NCBI GenBank assembly: GCA_004352715.1
Contig: SCFE01000067.1
Location: 1,206,348-1,270,347 of the forward strand
Reading direction: 5' to 3'
From: Hofstenia miamia
Lineage: Eukaryota; Xenacoelomorpha; Acoela
DNA: 64,000 nucleotides
In this document: piece after piece, positions 59,590 through 64,000 of the stretch
Layout of the letters: every line of letters starts with the position of its first letter
Position numbering within the stretch: position 1 is the first letter of the stretch
The notes under the pieces: model-generated
Told to the model about the DNA's origin: nothing
What the model saw: only the letters and a program-made list of their open reading frames with translations
The model's database searches: none
Position numbers and translations under genes: made by a program

Positions 59590-61355
59590 GAAGGCAGTTT
59601 TCGTAGAGCCATAGCAGCTCTAAGATCTGATGGTCTAAGCTTCGATGAGCAAACATTTCATGCACTAAAGGAGAAGCATCCCATCACTTCAAAAAATAAA
59701 ATTGATTATAGTACTGAAGACACAGAGCCATTTGTGATAAACAAAGACATTCTGATTAAATGTGTGAAAAGCTTTCACAGGGATTCTGCTGCCGGTGTCT
59801 CTAAACTTTATGCTTCCCATCTGATTAATGCATTCCAATGCCCAACACCTGAATATGGGGACAAAGCAATTGCATCGGTGCTCGAAGTAATCAACTGTTT
59901 AATATCTGGTAATGCTCCTGATGAAATTGCACCATATCTTTGTGGAGCTAATCTTTTTGCATTGAAGAAAAAGGACGGTGGAATTCGCCCAATTGCTGTG
60001 GGAGAAGTTCTTCGAAGATTGATTGCCAAATGCTTNNNNNNNNNNNNNNNNNNNNNNNNNNNNNNNNNNNNNNNNNNNNNNNNNNNNNNNNNNNNNNNNN
60101 NNNNNNNNNNNNNNNNNNNNNNNNNNNNNNNNNNNNNNNNNNNNNNNNNNNNNNNNNNNNNNNNNNNNNNNNNNNNNNNNNNNNNNNNNNNNNNNNNNNN
60201 NNNNNNNNNNNNNNNNNNNNNNNNNNNNNNNNNNNNNNNNNNNNNNNNNNNNNNNNNNNNNNNNNNNNNNNNNNNNNNNNNNNNNNNNNNNNNNNNNNNN
60301 NNNNNNNNNNNNNNNNNNNNNNNNNNNNNNNNNNNNNNNNNNNNNNNNNNNNNNNNNNNNNNNNNNNNNNNNNNNNNNNNNNNNNNNNNNNNNNNNNNNN
60401 NNNNNNNNNNNNNNNNNNNNNNNNNNNNNNNNNNNNNNNNNNNNNNNNNNNNNNNNNNNNNNNNNNNNNNNNNNNNNNNNNNNNNNNNNNNNNNNNNNNN
60501 NNNNNNNNNNNNNNNNNNNNNNNNNNNNNNNNNNNNNNNNNNNNNNNNNNNNNNNNNNNNNNNNNNNNNNNNNNNNNNNNNNNNNNNNNNNNNNNNNNNN
60601 NNNNNNNNNNNNNNNNNNNNNNNNNNNNNNNNNNNNNNNNNNNNNNNNNNNNNNNNNNNNNNNNNNNNNNNNNNNNNNNNNNNNNNNNNNNNNNNNNNNN
60701 NNNNNNNNNNNNNNNNNNNNNNNNNNNNNNNNNNNNNNNNNNNNNNNNNNNNNNNNNNNNNNNNNNNNNNNNNNNNNNNNNNNNNNNNNNNNNNNNNNNN
60801 NNNNNNNNNNNNNNNNNNNNNNNNNNNNNNNNNNNNNNNNNNNNNNNNNNNNNNNNNNNNNNNNNNNNNNNNCAGTCTCTAGAAAGTATAGCAGGTTCAG
60901 CTGTTTCTGTGTCACAAAGACTACAAGCATCCTTGCCAATTTCTAAAGGAGGTCTTGGATTACCACTAGCGTCAACAATTGCTTCTGCAGCGTTCTTAGG
61001 GTCATATGTGGACAATAAAGAACTATGTAATCAGATTGTTCCTATTGATGATTATATTTACTCTGTGCCACATCAGTGTTTGCAAGAACTTTCTAGCAAA
61101 GGAATAGCGTTGACTGAAATGCCTTTACACATGGCCCCAAAAGCACAGAAGTATATTTGTTCACTTTTACAGCAAGTCAGCAAGAATACTTGTTTATCCT
61201 CCAGTTTGTCACCTCGTGATAAAGCAAGACTTCTCTCTTGTTCCATACCAGGAAGTGGGGATTGGTTGGCTGCCATTCCCTTGATGATAAAAAATGTCCA
61301 AAATCCTTTAAGCCTTTGGATTTATTCGGTGATCAGACAACCGAAAGCTCACTAA
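59590..61355 (+). pseudogene. Non-LTR-type reverse transcriptase, gapped fragment
   Basis: An open frame from 59590 encodes FRRAIAALRSDGLSFDEQTF, then LKEKHP, SFHRDSAAGVSKLYASHL and NLFALKKKDGGIRPIAVGEV then LRRLIAKC. The last motif is the RT finger/palm entry (KKDGGIRPIAVG) of a family common in invertebrate genomes. The catalytic part falls in the N run (60036-60872). After the gap, LPISKGGLGLPLASTIASAA and GSGDWLAAIP match the C-terminal part of the same family, until a stop at 61355. The frame is open 5' of the first Met, so the start is missing. The exact LINE clade is not assigned. Confidence 0.75.
60036..60872. other. Assembly gap (837 N)
   Basis: Unknown bases within the reverse transcriptase. 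The family matches on each side are collinear, so the gap probably spans the catalytic palm. Confidence 0.95.
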
Positions 61356-61619
61356 ATATGCAGAATCATGTTCAGCAGCTGGTATATCCTTCATACCACT
61401 ATCAGTGGAAGCTTTAGGAGGATGATCACCAATTGCTATCAAAGTATTCTCCAAGATGTCTTTTATGTCTTCTGCCAGAAGTGCCTCTTGTGATCTGAAT
61501 ACGATTTCTACATATTTTTTCCAGCAATTGTCAGTAATTTTACAGCGGGCAAATGCTACACTTCCTTTATCAAGATATGGTGGTTAGGGTTCAAGCAATT
61601 CTTGTCTAATCTGTGACAT
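61345..61619 (-). other. Antisense open frame beside the RT, unknown
   Basis: Reading from 61619 down, the - strand gives about 90 codons starting MSQIRQELLEP, one stop (TAA), then an uninterrupted stretch including LDKGSVAFARCKITDNCWKK and EALLAEDIKDILENTL. The composition is protein-like, richer in charged residues than random AT-rich DNA. It abuts the RT end tail to tail. Not recognised; it may be the decayed second ORF of the same element or a separate insertion. Confidence 0.4.
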
Positions 61620-61806
61620 CTAGAACACAAACTCAACCATTATACAAGTTTTTCAATCAATCACCCAAAAAATAATCATTGTAATGTTAATTTTATATGT
61701 ATTGATTTTCGTTCTTTAAAAAAAACAATTTTATAATTGGTGATTTTTAAATATTCTATTTTTGTAATGTTAATTTTGTAAAATTTGCTTTATTGTATCT
61801 TTATAT

Positions 61807-63526
61807 ACTGTTTGAAAATCTAATAATGGAATCATACTTTTTATTTGATGAATTTGATCTTTCTCATTTGATTTATTAGATTCGACAGATTGATTTTAAT
61901 CAGCAAACCTCTGTTATTTGTCTAACTAAGGAGAATTCACAAGCTCAAATGGCCGACCCATAAAATTACACTGTTGGAGTGTCAAGAGTGCCTCAATTTG
62001 TGTTTTGAAGAAAAAAGATTATTTGATTATTTCCAATGAAAACAAATGTCCTGGCAATAATTGCAAAGGTATTGCGCACACTTAATAAACTTTTTATCGG
62101 AGAAAATTACCAAGCCTGAAAACTTTTTTCGTTGGTTTGTCTTAATGAATAAAAATTTGAAAATTATGATTTAAAATTTATTTTCAATGTATTCACCCAA
62201 GGTAATTTCCTAAGTCACGAATGCGATTTCGCTTGATCTCAGCTCGTATTTAAGTAAAATATATCAAAAAGAAATAAATTGGTTACGTATATTTTGTAAT
62301 ATCCTCAATTTTCGATTATTCAATTTTTGAATAACATGTCAATTATACTTGCTTAAATGGTTGAGTTAAAAGATCGCTTATTCGCTAAATTGTATATTAT
62401 GACTCGAAAGAATGATGCTGTTTTGTTGATGGTTTCGTCTATTTAAATTGAGCTTTTCTCAAATAATTTTGAATTTAATAAGAGATATTTAGACAAACAA
62501 ATACGTCAATGGTAATTAATAAGAGAATGCAGTTTCCAAGTACAGTAAAAAGTTATCTAGTCATTTGCCTCGTTGGGTGTAAAAACTAAAATCATGTGCT
62601 AGAACAGGCTATTATGGAACATCGTCTTCATGCATAGTTAGAAAATCTGTTATGCTATATACTAGTATATATTTTTCTCAAGAAACTTTGAAGTTGTACG
62701 TTTCTTAAAAGGCAATATTGAAAAACTTAACCCAAAAATGAAATGTCAACTAGTAATCTAGCTTTGCTACTCAACACACATATTTCTACGGTAAACAAAT
62801 ATTCTACTTCAAATAAGTCTAAAATTTTCGCTTAAATATTCATATTTTGATGATGCTTCTAAATATATGTCAATAATGTATTTTTGTACTATTTTACATA
62901 AATACGAGTTAAGAGCGTCCAAAAACCATATATTTGACTTGGCCTATTAATTTAGGCAAACTCATAGAAATTAATTTAAAATCACAATTAAATTTTTTGC
63001 ATTTGATGATTTCAAAAACGGCGCCAGCGCCTTTTTTAATTTTTACATATATTTCATCTGTAGGATATACTAGTCTAGTTGGCGGGGGGGGGTATCACAG
63101 GGTCTTTTGAGATTTACAGACTTAAAATATTTAGATTTTTTATGTTTCAAAATATTTATTATTACAGATCTAAATTAAATATTAAACCTCAAGATAATTC
63201 GGGTTACATCGAAATATGTTTAAAAGTTCCATTAAGATCTAGGCAAGCTATTGTGTATTCGATATTTTTTAAAATAGTTTTTTGCCATTTTTCATTCACA
63301 CGGCCTTAGGAACAATGATATATTTACGCGATCATTGATTTAATGGATGCTACAAAATTAGATTTTCCAGGATCGCCTTTCTCATAAACAATAACTGCTC
63401 ACTATTTGTATATATTCAGTAAAAATGGATTGCTTTAAGCAAATATTTAGAAATTAGAAATTATCTTTATTTCAGAATGACACACATCAAACTGACTAAA
63501 TTCACAAACAATCATAAAATTCACTT
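61807..63526. other. Intergenic, nothing recognised
   Basis: AT-rich sequence. A G-run (GGCGGGGGGGGG at about 63081) is the only compositional oddity. No gene or repeat boundary is supported. Confidence 0.6.
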
Positions 63527-64000
63527 TACTTGCAGAGTTATTTGCGGCATTTCATGGACGTGATAGCTCTGGTGTGGTCTTCCTTTCGTGTAGGTGTTTT
63601 TGGCAAGGGTTGGAGACTTGGGAAGTAGATAATGCAAATAGGGAAGTATCTTGAACTTGCGTAAGGAGTAACCTTGTGCCTTTAACTTATTTAGAAGGAA
63701 CATTTTGCTTCTGCATTTTCGTAGAAGCCTTGAGACATGTTCTTCAATGACAAGGCATTATCAATGTACACTCAAAGGATTTTAATGGCTCGAAAGAGTT
63801 TGCCAGAGGGGTATTGTGTAGTAGTCAAAAGAGAGCTAGCCCTAGAAAGAATCATTTCAGCCGTTTTTTCGTTCATCGATAGGTTGTTGTTATTACACCA
63901 GTCTTTCACAACGCAGAGCACTTCTTGGGCCCTGTCTTGACCACGCGTTCCACTCAGTAGGATTGTAGCATCATCTGCGTATTTTACTAAAAAGACATCA
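63527..64000 (-). pseudogene. LINE reverse transcriptase, partial (runs off window)
   Basis: On the - strand from the window end, FLVKYADDATILLSGTRG contains the RT catalytic YADD motif, followed by WCNNNNLSMNEKTAEMIL, the helix after the active site in Rex1/CR1-like LINEs. The frame changes near 63700. Further 3' the - strand reads a degenerate C-terminal tail to about 63530. The 5' part lies beyond the window. It differs from the FADD-bearing LINE at 17.6-20.6 kb. Confidence 0.8.

Larger units (their letters stand above)
59486..61806. mobile_element. Inverted-repeat-bounded unit containing a reverse transcriptase
   Basis: Two arms of about 79 bp, 59486-59564 and 61728-61806, are reverse complements with only a few mismatches (core AAATATTCTATTTTTGTAAT read on the right arm). 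Between them lie an RT gene fragment on the + strand (frame open from 26 bases after the left arm), an 837-base gap and an antisense open frame next to the right arm. The arms might be termini of one element, or two copies of a short repeat in opposite orientation that flank the RT by chance. No target duplication was established. Confidence 0.55.

Overview
The window looks like AT-rich genomic DNA from an invertebrate animal. Genes are split by GT-AG introns, transposon classes typical of animal genomes are everywhere, and nothing has bacterial or organellar architecture. The species cannot be named from the sequence. Early-branching or soft-bodied invertebrates such as cnidarians or sponges would fit, but this is inference. 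Two host genes are recognisable: (1) CLCN7, the lysosomal 2Cl-/H+ exchanger ClC-7, on the + strand. It is rebuilt here as 17 exons over 35.2 kb (22343-57542), encoding about 763 residues. (2) A small intronless gene for mitochondrial ribosomal protein mL52 (MRPL52) on the - strand at 16733-16999.

Layout. 1-1524: non-coding with diverged tandem duplications. 1525-10857: a degenerate Ty3/gypsy-type LTR retrotransposon with both LTRs, a candidate primer site, a polypurine tract, pol remnants and a long decayed ORF of unknown function in the position after integrase. Two small DNA transposons with clear target duplications are nested in it. 10858-15990: no convincing gene. 15992-16432: a foldback repeat. 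16733-16999: mL52. About 17600-20600: a decayed non-LTR retrotransposon (- strand; PHD-finger ORF1, APE endonuclease, reverse transcriptase). 22343-57542: CLCN7. 58204-58818: a MITE with an 8-bp target duplication. 59486-61806: a reverse transcriptase fragment enclosed by roughly 80-bp inverted repeats with an antisense open frame. 63527-64000: the end of another LINE (- strand) running off the window.

The large CLCN7 introns act as a transposon reservoir. Intron 14 holds an apparently intact piggyBac element (563-codon transposase, DDD triad present, TTAA at both ends), a decayed Tc1-like element with an inner and outer inverted-repeat structure, and a decayed piggyBac transposase. Intron 8 holds a piggyBac deletion derivative, and introns 7 and 9 hold Tc1 fragments. 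The CLCN7 reading frame itself is undamaged: every exon junction keeps phase and all key CLC residues are present.

Assembly quality matters here. There are four long N runs and three single-N joins. One single N (39293) sits between two 460-bp copies that appear identical, which looks like an unmerged contig overlap. No CRISPR array, tRNA, rRNA, operon or convincingly new multi-gene system was found. The least explained items are the ORF after integrase in the LTR element and the inverted-repeat-bounded RT unit.
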